From assembly GCA_913019965.1 (NCBI GenBank), contig CAJVZR010000002.1, positions 55,629 to 119,628 on the forward strand: a stretch of DNA of 64,000 nt. Direction: 5' to 3'. How positions within the stretch are numbered: the stretch's first letter is position 1; the number at the start of each line of letters is the position of its first letter. Under the pieces are notes generated by a model. It searched no databases and was not told the DNA's origin. It saw nothing but the letters and a program-made list of their open reading frames with translations. The translations under genes and the position numbers were made by a program. The stretch is from an uncultured Oleispira sp. (GTDB taxonomy: Bacteria; Pseudomonadota; Gammaproteobacteria; Pseudomonadales; Oceanobacteraceae). Shown piece after piece: positions 46,821 to 56,997 of this stretch.

Positions 46821-48380
46821 ATGAAGCTTTTCCAGCTATTATTATCTTTAACCTTGATTACCGCCTGTTCACAGCAGCCGTTAAAGACAAGCCCAAAACT
46901 AACAGAGCCGCTTGTGGCTAACCCTGTCGTACCTGTTTTAGACCAATGGCAACCCAACAGTCTGCAAGATCAACAACTAAATGAAGACGATCTTTGGCAA
47001 CGCATCATAAATGCTTATGGCTTTAATCAAAATATAGACAACTCTCGAGTCAGAGCGCATTTAAATTGGTTTAAGAAACACCAAGGCTACATGGATCGTG
47101 TTGCAACCAGAGCCGAGCGTTACATGTATTATATCGCGGAGCAGATAGATGTCCGCGATATACCTGGTGAGTTGGCGTTATTACCTATTGTCGAAAGTGC
47201 ATTCGACCCCTTTGCTTATTCTCATGGCCGCGCATCCGGTGTTTGGCAGTTTATTCCATCAACTGGTCGTGACTTCGGCCTCAAGCAAGATTGGTGGTAT
47301 GACGGCCGCAGAGACATCAGTGCATCGACGGTTGCCGCTTTGAAATATCTTGAAGCCCTGCAAAGAGAGTTCAAGGGAGATTGGTTATTAGCCCTTGCGG
47401 CTTACAATACCGGCGCTGGCAATGTGCGCAAAGCGATTCGTAAAAACAAACGCAAAGGTAAAGCTACCGATTTTTGGTCTCTTAAACTCCCTCGTGAAAC
47501 CCGTGACTACGTGCCAAAACTCATAGCGTTAGCACAACTAATTAAACACCCTGAAAAACACGGCATAACCCTACGCCCGCTAGCCAATACTCCCTACTTT
47601 GCCAGTGTTAATACAGGCGGCCAAATAGACCTTGCGCAATTGGCTGAGGTTGCGGATACCTCATTGGATGAAATATACAAATTGAATCCAGGCTTTAATC
47701 GCTGGGCAACCCATCCTAACGGCTCTCACAATGTATTGATTCCTATTGAAAAAGAATCTATCTATCACGAAAATATCGCCAATCTTCCTAAAAACGCACG
47801 CATGAAATGGCAGCGTTATCAAGTCAAGCGTGGGGATTCACTCATTACCATTGCCAAGAAATTTCATACGACGACCGATGCGTTAAAAGATGCCAATAGT
47901 ATGCGTCGCAATATGATTCGCGCAGGTGATCAACTGCTAATCCCATCGGCACACAAGTCACTTAATAGCTATTCATTCAGTGCTGGCAGTCGTCTGGCAA
48001 AGATTCAAAACTCTTCCCGCAAAGCAAAAAATAGCGACAAAATTGAATACAAGGTACGTGGTGGTGATAGTTTTTGGGAAATTGCCCGCGACCATAAAGT
48101 CGGCATCCGTGAACTGGCTAAGTGGAATGGCATGGCGCCTGGCGATACGCTGAAACAAGGTCAGAAATTGGTCATTTGGGGGCAAAAGAAATTACGCCAA
48201 AGCCGAGAAGTCATTCGAAAACTTACCTATACCGTGCGCAATGGCGATTCGTTAGCCCGAATTGCGGATAAGTTCCGCGTTCGAGTTCAAGACCTGATTC
48301 GTTGGAATCGTCAGAAGTCAAAAAGCAAATATCTGCAACCTGGTCAAAAACTGACGCTTTATGTTGATGTAACAAACTAA
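46821..48380 (+). CDS. mltD: Membrane-bound lytic murein transglycosylase D
   Basis: Peptidoglycan lytic transglycosylase anchored in the outer membrane. 519 residues. The lipobox LITAC gives an acylated C16. The SLT domain (about 105-235) has the catalytic E125 in LPIVESAFDPFAYS plus GVWQFIPSTGRDFGL and LALAAYNTGAGNVRKAI. Three LysM repeats (about 331-375, 409-453 and 469-515), each with an RGDS/GGDS/NGDS-type start, bind peptidoglycan. E. coli MltD has two LysM repeats and other homologues vary, so three is within range. It is 27 nt upstream of the ABC transporter operon. Confidence 0.95.
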   Translation: MKLFQLLLSLTLITACSQQPLKTSPKLTEPLVANPVVPVLDQWQPNSLQDQQLNEDDLWQRIINAYGFNQNIDNSRVRAHLNWFKKHQGYMDRVATRAERYMYYIAEQIDVRDIPGELALLPIVESAFDPFAYSHGRASGVWQFIPSTGRDFGLKQDWWYDGRRDISASTVAALKYLEALQREFKGDWLLALAAYNTGAGNVRKAIRKNKRKGKATDFWSLKLPRETRDYVPKLIALAQLIKHPEKHGITLRPLANTPYFASVNTGGQIDLAQLAEVADTSLDEIYKLNPGFNRWATHPNGSHNVLIPIEKESIYHENIANLPKNARMKWQRYQVKRGDSLITIAKKFHTTTDALKDANSMRRNMIRAGDQLLIPSAHKSLNSYSFSAGSRLAKIQNSSRKAKNSDKIEYKVRGGDSFWEIARDHKVGIRELAKWNGMAPGDTLKQGQKLVIWGQKKLRQSREVIRKLTYTVRNGDSLARIADKFRVRVQDLIRWNRQKSKSKYLQPGQKLTLYVDVTN

Positions 48381-48407
48381 AGCCTAAGCTTTAAACAAGG
48401 AAGGTGC

Positions 48408-49436
48408 ATGCTAGGTTATATTTTACGTCGCTTATTATTAGTGATACCGACTTTTATAGGTATCACTATCGTCGTCTTCACCCTAACTAGAATGGTCCCT
48501 GGCGGCCCCATAGAAAGGATGATGACGGCTTATCAGATGGCCAACCAACAACAGTCTTCGCACCACAGTATCGCGGGAAATACCTTATCAGAGGATCAGC
48601 TCCAGCAACTGAAGCAATATTATGGTTTTGATAAGCCCATAATTGAAAGTTATTTTGAATGGCTAGGTAAGTTAATAGATTTTGATCTTGGCCAATCTAC
48701 CCGCTATTACGAGCCCGTTTGGGATACGATAAAAGAACGCCTGCCAATCTCAATTTTTTATGGTGTCTGCACGCTAATCATCACCTATTTAATTGCCATT
48801 CCGCTAGGTATTTATAAAGCACTCAAACATGGCGAAGCCGAAGATTTTGCAACCTCTATCATTGTATTCTTAGGCTATGCCATCCCCAACTATATTGTCG
48901 CTATCGCTCTACTCTATACCTTCTCTTTTCATTTTGAATTATTTCCGATGGGAGGATTCAGCAGTGACGATTTCGATTACCTTCCTTGGCAAGACCAAGT
49001 TTGGGATATTTTAGAGCACGCAACCTTACCGCTTATAGCTTACATCAGTGGTAGCTTTGCCGTGATGACCTTTATGGTGAAGAATGCCTTATTGGATAAT
49101 TTATCAGCCCAGTACGTTCAAACGGCCATTTCAAAAGGCATGACCTTTAAACAAGCTGTTTTTCGCCACGCATTACGCAATAGTTTGATCCCATTGGCGA
49201 CACACTTCGGCAATAATATTTCCGTTATCTTAATGGGTTCTTTCTTGATCGAAACCATTTTTAATATTGATGGTTTTGGCCTACTCGGTTATGAATCCCT
49301 GATCGAACGGGATTATCCTGTGGTTATGGGCATTCTTGTTATTTCGGCGCTATTAACCTTAATAGGCAATATTTTATCGGATATTTGTGTCGCACTCGCC
49401 GACCCTCGAATTCGTTTTGGGGCTAGCAATGCATAG
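48408..49436 (+). CDS. yejB: Peptide ABC transporter permease, YejB-like
   Basis: 342-residue inner-membrane permease with six transmembrane helices. N-terminal MLGYILRRLLLVIPTFIGITIVVFTLTRMVPGGP is the typical DppB/YejB start (core quoted), and the EAA loop is YVQTAISKGMTFKQAVFRHALRN. Dpp-family permeases import oligopeptides; Yej members import small antibiotic peptides such as microcin C. GGAAGG precedes the ATG. Its stop overlaps the next gene by 8 nt. Operon order here is permease, permease, binding protein, ATPase. Confidence 0.9.
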   Translation: MLGYILRRLLLVIPTFIGITIVVFTLTRMVPGGPIERMMTAYQMANQQQSSHHSIAGNTLSEDQLQQLKQYYGFDKPIIESYFEWLGKLIDFDLGQSTRYYEPVWDTIKERLPISIFYGVCTLIITYLIAIPLGIYKALKHGEAEDFATSIIVFLGYAIPNYIVAIALLYTFSFHFELFPMGGFSSDDFDYLPWQDQVWDILEHATLPLIAYISGSFAVMTFMVKNALLDNLSAQYVQTAISKGMTFKQAVFRHALRNSLIPLATHFGNNISVILMGSFLIETIFNIDGFGLLGYESLIERDYPVVMGILVISALLTLIGNILSDICVALADPRIRFGASNA

Positions 49437-50472
49437 ACAAATACGTTCCCCTTGGCAAAAATTCAAACAACTGAAGCGCGGCTATTTCTCACTTCTCATT
49501 CTTGCGGGCCTGATCGTTTTATCCTGCTTTGCGGAATTGATCTTTAACTCCAAAGCACTGCTCGTCAGCTATCAAGATGAACTGTATTGGCCAATATTCA
49601 GTGACTCCATCGAAGGCAAGCAATTTGGCTTAGACTATGAGTACGAAACAAATTACCGTCAGTTAAAAAAAACATGGCAGATGGATTCATCCAATCACAA
49701 TAATTTTGTGATTTTACCTCTCGTTCCTTTCAATCCAACCGAAGTAGACCTATTGGATGGTTTATATCCGCCCCACGCTCCCAGTATCGAAAATCAACAT
49801 TACCTAGGAACCGATACCATTGGTCGCGACGTACTTGTACGCTTGGTCTATGGCTTTCGTATAGCCATTTTTTTTGCGATTACCTTATTAATTGTTGAAT
49901 ATCTAGTTGGGGTTTTTATCGGTTGCTTTATGGGCTTCTTAGGCGGGGCTTTTGATCTATTCTTCCAGCGTATTATCGAAGTCTGGTCCAACATCCCGTT
50001 CCTTTATATTGTTATGATCATGAGTTCGCTGATCACTCCAGGATTCTGGTCCCTTGTTTTAATCATGGCACTATTTGGCTGGATGAGCATGACCTGGTAC
50101 ATGCGCAGTGCTAGCTATAAAGAAGCGAACCGAGATTATGTCCTAGCGGCAAAAATGATGGGGGCAAGTAATTTTCGTATAATTTATAAGCATATTATCC
50201 CTAATTCAATTTCTACTATCATCACCTTTATTCCTTTCTCAGTTGCTGGTGGAATCACGGCCTTGACGGCCCTCGATTTTTTAAGTTTTGGCCTTCCAGC
50301 CCCCGCACCAAGCTGGGGGGAGTTATTAAAACAAGGTGTCGATAATCTCGACTACCCTTGGATTATTAGCTCAGTGGTTATTTCTCTTTCTTTTGTATTA
50401 ATGCTTGTCACCTTTATTGGTGAAGCTATACGGGAAATATTTGACCCTAAGCATAAGGTTTATTATGAATAA
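49429..50472 (+). CDS. yejE: Peptide ABC transporter permease, YejE-like
   Basis: 347 residues from the ATG at 49429 (overlapping yejB by 8 nt), DppC/YejE family. A long periplasmic N-terminal insertion (about 45-125) precedes HYLGTDTIGRDVLVRLVYGFR, the family signature. The EAA loop is VLAAKMMGASNFRIIYKHIIPN, and the C-terminus has IGEAIREIFDPKHKV, as in YejE. Six or so membrane helices. It forms the channel with the preceding permease. The translational overlaps at both ends indicate fixed stoichiometry. Confidence 0.9.
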   Translation: MHRQIRSPWQKFKQLKRGYFSLLILAGLIVLSCFAELIFNSKALLVSYQDELYWPIFSDSIEGKQFGLDYEYETNYRQLKKTWQMDSSNHNNFVILPLVPFNPTEVDLLDGLYPPHAPSIENQHYLGTDTIGRDVLVRLVYGFRIAIFFAITLLIVEYLVGVFIGCFMGFLGGAFDLFFQRIIEVWSNIPFLYIVMIMSSLITPGFWSLVLIMALFGWMSMTWYMRSASYKEANRDYVLAAKMMGASNFRIIYKHIIPNSISTIITFIPFSVAGGITALTALDFLSFGLPAPAPSWGELLKQGVDNLDYPWIISSVVISLSFVLMLVTFIGEAIREIFDPKHKVYYE

Positions 50473-52333
50473 TACTCACACGGGACAGAACATGATCGGA
50501 CTAAGTTTATTCGAGCCAAGAAATGATTCTAAAGAATATGGGCAATTGGCATTCATGCTCATTTTTTTAATCATACTTATTACTCCATGTAGCAGCCAAG
50601 CGGCAAAGCTCCCTGAAGGATTAACCTGGTTAACGAATAATGCCAGCCCTGAGTGGAGCTCAGCGCAAGCGGAGAAAGGTGGCCTAGTTAGACTTAACAT
50701 ATCAAGCTTCCCTCCTACATTACGAACAGTAGGTCCAGACTCTAATAATTCTTTTCGCAGTTTCTTATTAGACAACCAATTACCACTGGTTGAAATGCAC
50801 CCTAATAGCGGAGAGATTATTCCAGTCTTAGCCAGCCACTGGGCTTATGATGACGACCGAAAAACGGTTTATTACAAAATTAAGCCTCACGCTCGTTGGT
50901 CTGACGGAAAACCGATTACCGCCGATGATTTTATTTTCGCGCTAAAGTTCAATCGCTCCAAAAGTATTGTTGCTCCTTGGTATAATAAGCACTATAGCGA
51001 AGAGGTTGTCGATATTATTAAATACGACCCGCTAACCATTGCGGTTATTGGTGCCAGAGCAAAACCACAACAAGATCTTCATTACTATTATTCAATCCAA
51101 CCACGAGCAAAACACTTTCACCAGTTAGATAAAAACTGGGTCAACCGCTATAACTGGAAAATTGAGCCGAATAGCGGTGCTTACCAAGTGGGTAAGATAC
51201 GCAAAGGTAAAAGTATTGAATTCTTAAGAAAAACCAATTGGTGGGCGCAAGAGGATAGATATCTACGCCATCGATTTAATGCCGATCAAGTTCTGGTCAA
51301 GGTTGTTCGTGACCCCAATACCGCTTTTAAGTATTTTGAGCGTGGTGAACTCGATATATTTAACCTGACACTACCAAAACTGTGGCACGAGAAATCTAAT
51401 AGCCCCATGTTCCAAAAAGGCTTTATCCATAAGCTCAGTTTTTACAATCAAACAGAGCAAAGCGCTTCAGGTTTATTTCTAAATCTTGAGAATAAAAAAC
51501 TACAAGACATCAATGTCCGTAAAGCCATCGCTCACGGGCTTAATTTCAACAAAATCATTAAGCAGCTGCTGCGTAATGATTATCAAAGACTACCCAGCTT
51601 TCATACCGGTTATGGTGATTATTCTAATACCGATATTAAACCTCTCTCTTTTGATTTAACTAAGGTATCCGAACTTCTGAATAAATCGAACTGGAAAGAA
51701 AAAGATAGTCGAGGTATTCGAATAAAAGGCAAGCAACGTTTATCGTTCAACCTTAGTTACGGAAATAAGTTACATGAAGCTCAAATTATTGTGTTAGCAG
51801 AAGAAGCAAAAAAAGCAGGTATTGAATTAAAACCGCAGTATTTAGAATCGACTTCTTTTTATAAAAATGTCATTGAGAAAAAACATGATATCGCGTGGCT
51901 TGGCTGGAGTACGGGTTTCCGCCCGGCCTACTGGCAGCATTTTCACTCCGACAACGCTCACAAACCACAAACCAATAACATTACTAACTTTGCCAACAAA
52001 GAAGTTGATGGCTTAATTAATCAATACCGTCTATCAACGGATGAGCAGGAGCGCATACATTTAGCCCATACAATAGAGAAACGTATTGCAGACGAAAGTA
52101 TCTTTATTCCTTCCACCATGGTCCCCTTTACTCGCGCAGGGTTCTGGCGCTGGCTAAAGCTTCCCGAAAGTATCGCAACCAAATCGAGTAAAAGCTTGTT
52201 TGATCCATTCAATCCCACGACCGGAGGTTTGTTTTGGATCGATGCTAAGGTAAAAATTGATAGCTTATCGGCTAAACGCAGCGGTAACGGATTTGAATCC
52301 AGCTCTGTGATAAATACGGACTATAAGAATTAA
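50465..52333 (+). CDS. Peptide ABC transporter substrate-binding protein, YejA-like
   Basis: 622 residues from the ATG at 50465, which overlaps the yejE stop by 8 nt. The signal peptide is unusual: about 25 polar residues precede the hydrophobic core (LAFMLIFLIILITPCSSQAA). An internal ATG (MIGLSLFEPRND, residue 10) is another start. The mature part is a family-5 solute-binding protein: ILVSHWAY-like strands (VLASHWAYDDDRKTVYYKIK), ARWSDGKPITADDFIFALKF, and INVRKAIAHGLNFNKI. In P. aeruginosa, as I recall, two binding-protein genes lie between mltD and the permeases; here there is one, placed after the permeases. Ligand probably a peptide; unverified. Confidence 0.87.
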   Translation: MNNTHTGQNMIGLSLFEPRNDSKEYGQLAFMLIFLIILITPCSSQAAKLPEGLTWLTNNASPEWSSAQAEKGGLVRLNISSFPPTLRTVGPDSNNSFRSFLLDNQLPLVEMHPNSGEIIPVLASHWAYDDDRKTVYYKIKPHARWSDGKPITADDFIFALKFNRSKSIVAPWYNKHYSEEVVDIIKYDPLTIAVIGARAKPQQDLHYYYSIQPRAKHFHQLDKNWVNRYNWKIEPNSGAYQVGKIRKGKSIEFLRKTNWWAQEDRYLRHRFNADQVLVKVVRDPNTAFKYFERGELDIFNLTLPKLWHEKSNSPMFQKGFIHKLSFYNQTEQSASGLFLNLENKKLQDINVRKAIAHGLNFNKIIKQLLRNDYQRLPSFHTGYGDYSNTDIKPLSFDLTKVSELLNKSNWKEKDSRGIRIKGKQRLSFNLSYGNKLHEAQIIVLAEEAKKAGIELKPQYLESTSFYKNVIEKKHDIAWLGWSTGFRPAYWQHFHSDNAHKPQTNNITNFANKEVDGLINQYRLSTDEQERIHLAHTIEKRIADESIFIPSTMVPFTRAGFWRWLKLPESIATKSSKSLFDPFNPTTGGLFWIDAKVKIDSLSAKRSGNGFESSSVINTDYKN

Positions 52334-52337
52334 CTCA

Positions 52338-54116
52338 ATGAATGATGATATTACGACCTCTAATAATAAATCACATTCAAACTTCTTATTAGAAGTCATC
52401 GATCTGACCATCTCTGTAAAGCAAGGAGATCAATGGCATGACCTTGTTCACGAGATTAGTTTTCAGCTTTGTGCTGGACAAACATTAGGCATTGTTGGTG
52501 AATCAGGCTGCGGTAAAAGCTTAACCGTACAAGCCATCATGCGTCTCTTGCCGCAGCCTGACATGAAGATACGCAGTGGTCAGATTTTATTTAATGGCAA
52601 AGATTTATTAAAGCTCAGCCAGCGACAGCTAAATGAAATTCGTGGTAATAAAATCGCTATGATTTTTCAAGAACCAATGACTGCGTTGAACCCCGTTCGG
52701 ACAATCGGTAGCCAAATACGAGAACAAATACAACTTCATCAAAACCAGTTAACGAGCAAAGAAACACATCGCCTCTGCTTGCAATTACTCATGGATGTCG
52801 GCTTAGATTTAGTCGAAAAAAGAGAAAAAAATTATCCGCACCAACTTTCTGGTGGTATGCGTCAACGAGTGATGATCGCGATGGCCCTTTCATGCAAGCC
52901 AGAATTAATCATTGCAGATGAACCGACAACAGCCCTGGATGTAAACATCCAAGCCCAAATATTAGCGCTATTACAATCGCTACAGAAAAAATACCAGACT
53001 AGCTTATTATTCATAAGCCACGACTTGGCGGTCATCGCACAAATATGTGAGCAGGCCCTAGTGATGTATGGAGGAAAAATAATTGAACGCGCCAGTATCC
53101 AACAATTATTTAACCAGCCTCAACACCCTTATAGCCAAGCCTTAATCCTATGCAGCCCGTCAAGAAACCATCCCTGTCGACAGCCGTTACCTTGCATTCC
53201 TCAAGCACAAACTGAGAATGAACCTGAACAACAACAAATTGAGCGCTTCCAAGGGGTATTAGACGAATATCAACGTACTGAAAAAGATTTCTCGCTCATA
53301 GAGAACAAAGCTCAAACAGAAACGGTTTTGCAGTTAAAAGATATCTTTAAAAGCTTTGAACTTAATAGCTCTATCTTTAATTTCCGCAAACACCCTTTTT
53401 ATGCAGTGAAGAATGCAAGCCTAAAGCTACAGAAGGGTAAAACTCTCGGAATCGTCGGCACTTCCGGTAGCGGCAAAACGACATTGGCAAAAATGATAGC
53501 GGGATTCCTGACTCCCGATAGTGGCGACATCCTGTATCAAGGGAAACCACTGGATCGGAGTAACCGTCTAATACTCGCTAAAGAACTTCAATACATTTTT
53601 CAAGACCCGCAAGAATCATTAAACAGCCGGCATACGATTCAACAGCTCTTGATTGAGCCATTAATTATTCACGGCATAGGTACTGCAGCAGATCGCATCG
53701 ATAAAGCGAAAGAGATGCTTGCTCTGGTTGGATTGCCAGACCATGTTTTATCACGCTACCCTCATGAATTTTCAGGAGGGCAGAAACAACGTATCGGTAT
53801 TGCACGGGGTTTAATTTTACAGCCTAAGCTATTGATCTGCGATGAACCCGTGTCTGCCCTAGACGTTTCAGTTCAAGCTCAAATCCTGAATTTATTAGTC
53901 GAACTACAACAAAAGCTTAACTTAACCATGATATTCATTACCCACGACTTAGCCGTAGTGCGTCATATTGCCGATGACATTGCCGTTATGCATGATGGTG
54001 AAATTATCGAATACGGAGCGGCAGTAAGAATCTGTGATCAACCACAAGAGAATTATACGCAACAGTTAATTGCCTCAACCCCTACTTGGCCTATTTCGGA
54101 TAACAGGTTAGCCTAG
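52338..54116 (+). CDS. yejF: Peptide ABC transporter ATPase with two nucleotide-binding domains, YejF-like
   Basis: 592 residues: two fused ABC ATPase domains. Domain 1: Walker A GESGCGKSLTV, Q-loop FQEPMTALNP, signature LSGGMRQRVMIAMA, Walker B LIIADEPTTALDV. Domain 2: Walker A GTSGSGKTTLAK, FQDPQESLNS, FSGGQKQRIGIARG, LLICDEPVSALDV. Both end with the oligopeptide-transporter C-terminal motif around QPQHPYSQALI and QPQENYTQQLI. It starts 4 nt after the binding-protein stop and powers the YejBE permease. Confidence 0.94.
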   Translation: MNDDITTSNNKSHSNFLLEVIDLTISVKQGDQWHDLVHEISFQLCAGQTLGIVGESGCGKSLTVQAIMRLLPQPDMKIRSGQILFNGKDLLKLSQRQLNEIRGNKIAMIFQEPMTALNPVRTIGSQIREQIQLHQNQLTSKETHRLCLQLLMDVGLDLVEKREKNYPHQLSGGMRQRVMIAMALSCKPELIIADEPTTALDVNIQAQILALLQSLQKKYQTSLLFISHDLAVIAQICEQALVMYGGKIIERASIQQLFNQPQHPYSQALILCSPSRNHPCRQPLPCIPQAQTENEPEQQQIERFQGVLDEYQRTEKDFSLIENKAQTETVLQLKDIFKSFELNSSIFNFRKHPFYAVKNASLKLQKGKTLGIVGTSGSGKTTLAKMIAGFLTPDSGDILYQGKPLDRSNRLILAKELQYIFQDPQESLNSRHTIQQLLIEPLIIHGIGTAADRIDKAKEMLALVGLPDHVLSRYPHEFSGGQKQRIGIARGLILQPKLLICDEPVSALDVSVQAQILNLLVELQQKLNLTMIFITHDLAVVRHIADDIAVMHDGEIIEYGAAVRICDQPQENYTQQLIASTPTWPISDNRLA

Positions 54117-54163
54117 GGCATAATTAAAATTTTCAGATACATTAGAATAACAAGGAATAACTT

Positions 54164-54970
54164 ATGGGCTTATTAGCCGGTAAAAAAGTATTGATTGTCG
54201 GAGTTGCTAGTAAACTTTCCATCGCATCCGGTATTGCGGAAGCCTTTTATCAGCAAGGCGCTGAATTAGCCTTTACTTACCAAGGTGAGAAGTTAAAAGG
54301 CCGCGTTGAAAAAATGGCTGCTCAATGGGGCTCCGACATTGTATTACCCTGCGATGTATCGAGTGATGAAGAAATTAATCAAGTCTTTGAACAGCTTGGG
54401 CAACAATGGGATGGTCTAGACATACTGGTTCATTCCGTCGGTTTTGCTCCTGGACATGAGCTCGATGGCGATTATCTCGCGGCAACCACTCGTGAAGGTT
54501 TTGCAATCGCCCATGATATTAGTGCTTACAGCTTTGTAGCGCTCGCCAAAGCCGCTCGCCCTATGCTGCAAGGAAGAAATGGTAGCTTATTAACCCTAAC
54601 CTATCATGGTTCTCAACAGACCCTGCCTAACTATAATGTTATGGGCCTAGCTAAAGCCAGCCTAGAAGCCTCTGTTCGCTATTTAGCAGGTAGCCTTGGA
54701 CCAGAAGGCATTCGTGTAAATGCAATCTCAGCAGGCCCAATTAGAACCCTTGCTGCATCCGGTATTAAGAACTTTCGCAAGATGCTAAAGCGCAATGCTG
54801 AGCGTTCTCCTTTAAAGCGAAACGTTACCATTGATGAAGTAGGAAATAGTGCGATGTTTTTATGCTCTGACCTAGCCTCAGGTATTACCGCCCAAACTGT
54901 TTATGTTGATGCCGGGTTTAATAGCTGCGCCATGAGTTTAGAAGAAATGGAAGATAACGTAGAAAGTTAG
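54164..54970 (+). CDS. fabI: Enoyl-[acyl-carrier-protein] reductase (NADH)
   Basis: Last reductive step of fatty-acid elongation and target of triclosan. 268 residues, short-chain dehydrogenase fold. The divergent FabI cofactor motif is [13 protein letters not shown]. The catalytic YxxxMGxAK is NYNVMGLAK with Y157 and K164; the second tyrosine is Y147 in LTYHGS. G93 (HSVGFAPG), the site of classic triclosan-resistance mutations in E. coli, is unchanged. It is convergent with ppiD and ends at a strong shared terminator. Confidence 0.95.
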   Translation: MGLLAGKKVLIVGVASKLSIASGIAEAFYQQGAELAFTYQGEKLKGRVEKMAAQWGSDIVLPCDVSSDEEINQVFEQLGQQWDGLDILVHSVGFAPGHELDGDYLAATTREGFAIAHDISAYSFVALAKAARPMLQGRNGSLLTLTYHGSQQTLPNYNVMGLAKASLEASVRYLAGSLGPEGIRVNAISAGPIRTLAASGIKNFRKMLKRNAERSPLKRNVTIDEVGNSAMFLCSDLASGITAQTVYVDAGFNSCAMSLEEMEDNVES

Positions 54971-54994
54971 AATAAAACTAGACGTTATATTACA

Positions 54995-55031
54995 GACATA
55001 AAAAAAGGGGCTAAGCCCCTTTTTTTATGTC
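54995..55031. terminator. Bidirectional terminator between fabI and ppiD
   Basis: A 17-bp perfect stem with a TAA loop: GGGGC/GCCCC core flanked by A7/T7 and GACAT/ATGTC. It serves both convergent genes. Confidence 0.92.
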
Positions 55032-55062
55032 TCAAAATCTAGCCATCAAATACAAAGGTTTA

Positions 55063-56916
55063 TTAAGAACCGCTGCGTTCGATTTCAGAGTTTGATTTAG
55101 CCCACTGACGGTAAACATAAAAGCTTTCATTCGCCTTTGCTTGGCTAATGCGTGCGTTATCTTCAGTTGCAGCTTCAACAGCAATCTGAACTACTGAGAT
55201 CAAACGAGCAACGGCTTGACCTGATGCCGTTTTGACCGATGTAACTTCACCAGCATCTTTAGCCAAACCAAAGACCGCTTTATTTAACTCTGCTGGTGCA
55301 TCACCGGCATTATCAAACGTTGCGTCCATCGCTTTTTGCCAAGTTACCGTAGATACTCCAGAAGTTAGCTCTGAAGTTAACGAAGCCGCTTTTTCCGCCG
55401 CTAACTCTGCAGCTTTATCATTGGTAAGTTGAGCTTCGATTACTGCTTTAACATCTGCTAATGCTTTAACCGTAGGCTCGACATGCTTACTTAAACCAAT
55501 GACCACAACCTGATCAGCAGAAATTTCAATAACATCACTCAATTCACGATCAGCCAATACTTTCTCTTCAAAGGCCGCATTACGAATTTGAGCATTTAAC
55601 GCAATACCAGCACCATTTGAACGACTGAATAAGGCCGTTGATTGTAGCTTAAGACCCAACTCACTCATTTCAACTAAATCTGCGATAGATTCATTTTCAA
55701 AAGCGGCTGCGGCTAACATTTCTGTTTGCTCTGCAAATAATTCAGTCAACTGAGATGATTTAATCTCGGCAACGAATTCAATTTCCTTAGCTTCTTTAGT
55801 TGCGACTTCAGCTTTACGAATTCCTTCAAGCTTGATTACGTGATAGCCAAATTCAGTTTTAATCGCTTCTGAAACCTGACCTTCAGTCATTGCGAACAAT
55901 GCATCGTCAAACTCAGTGACGAAACCACCACGAGTATTGAAGCCAAGGTCACCACCTACATTCTTTGAACCAATATCATCTGAGTGCTGCTTGGCTAAAT
56001 CAGCAAAGTCTTCACCTGATTTCGCTTTTGCGGATAACTGCTGTGCTAATGCACTGGCTGCATCATCATTTCGATCATCATTGATTTCAATTAAGATGTG
56101 ACTTGCTTTACGCTCTTCACTTTCATTGAGCTTAGATAAATATTCTTCATAAGCTTGGTCGATTTGCTCGTCATCAACTTGAATGTCAGCATCAAGATCT
56201 GATTTGTTTAATACGACGTAATCAACAGCAACTTGTTCATCGGTCATGTAACGCTGTTTATTAGACTCATAATAAGCTTGCGTATCTTCACTGCTAAGCT
56301 GAATATCTTTCTTTAAATCAGCAGTATTAAATACCACATATTCGTAGCTACGCTGTTCGTTTTGCAACGCTTGCTGACGCTCAATCTCAAATGGTAGAGC
56401 GGTATCACTTAAGCCTGTACCCAATTGAATCTGTGCAACTAAAGCCTGCTCTTCAAGAACGGCACGATAAGCTAACGGGCTTAAAGCACTGCGACGAAGA
56501 ACCATTTTGAAACGTTCACTGGAGAACTTTCCATCCTGCTGAAATTCAGGCGCTGCTAAAATAGCTTTATCAATTGATTGTGTAGAAACATAGCCACCCA
56601 ATTCACGTGCTTGAGTCACTGCAACTTTCTGATCAATTAATTGTTCAAGCGCTGATTGACGTAAAAAGCCGTCATTAAACAAACTTTCGTCGTAATTATC
56701 ACCAAACTGTTGGCGGAAACGATTTTTTTGCATTTCGACCAAACGCAAAATTTCAACTTCTTCGATATCGGTGCCATTGACGGTAGCAGGAGCAGATTCA
56801 CTACTTCCTAAGGCAACAATTGATTCAATACCAAATAACGCGAAGGTTACAATAATAAAACCAACAATAATTTTTGCGATAGTCCCTTGAGAATTATCGC
56901 GAATATTCTGCAACAT
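55063..56916 (-). CDS. ppiD: Periplasmic chaperone/peptidyl-prolyl isomerase PpiD
   Basis: 617 residues, anchored by one N-terminal transmembrane helix (IVGFIIVTFALFGIESIVAL). A SurA-N-like chaperone segment (about 40-170) follows, then a parvulin domain at about 265-355 (RKASHILIEINDD; FADLAKQHSDDIGSKNVGGDLGFN; ALFAMTEGQVSEAIKTEFGYHVI) and a long helical C-terminal region. It assists outer-membrane and secreted protein folding at the translocon exit. It lies downstream of hupB, as in pseudomonads, with a terminator between them. Confidence 0.94.
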   Translation of the reverse strand: MLQNIRDNSQGTIAKIIVGFIIVTFALFGIESIVALGSSESAPATVNGTDIEEVEILRLVEMQKNRFRQQFGDNYDESLFNDGFLRQSALEQLIDQKVAVTQARELGGYVSTQSIDKAILAAPEFQQDGKFSSERFKMVLRRSALSPLAYRAVLEEQALVAQIQLGTGLSDTALPFEIERQQALQNEQRSYEYVVFNTADLKKDIQLSSEDTQAYYESNKQRYMTDEQVAVDYVVLNKSDLDADIQVDDEQIDQAYEEYLSKLNESEERKASHILIEINDDRNDDAASALAQQLSAKAKSGEDFADLAKQHSDDIGSKNVGGDLGFNTRGGFVTEFDDALFAMTEGQVSEAIKTEFGYHVIKLEGIRKAEVATKEAKEIEFVAEIKSSQLTELFAEQTEMLAAAAFENESIADLVEMSELGLKLQSTALFSRSNGAGIALNAQIRNAAFEEKVLADRELSDVIEISADQVVVIGLSKHVEPTVKALADVKAVIEAQLTNDKAAELAAEKAASLTSELTSGVSTVTWQKAMDATFDNAGDAPAELNKAVFGLAKDAGEVTSVKTASGQAVARLISVVQIAVEAATEDNARISQAKANESFYVYRQWAKSNSEIERSGS

Positions 56917-56950
56917 GAGATCTCCAAATCTTTCTTTTCAGCAGCAAGCA

Positions 56951-56978
56951 AAAAAAAACGCATCCGTTGGATGCGTTT
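56951..56978 (-). terminator. Terminator after hupB
   Basis: AAACGCATCC and GGATGCGTTT form a 10-bp stem with a 3-nt loop; read on the minus strand the stem continues into a run of Ts. It lies 19 nt after the hupB stop. Confidence 0.85.
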
Positions 56979-56997
56979 CATGACGGTATTAACTGAA

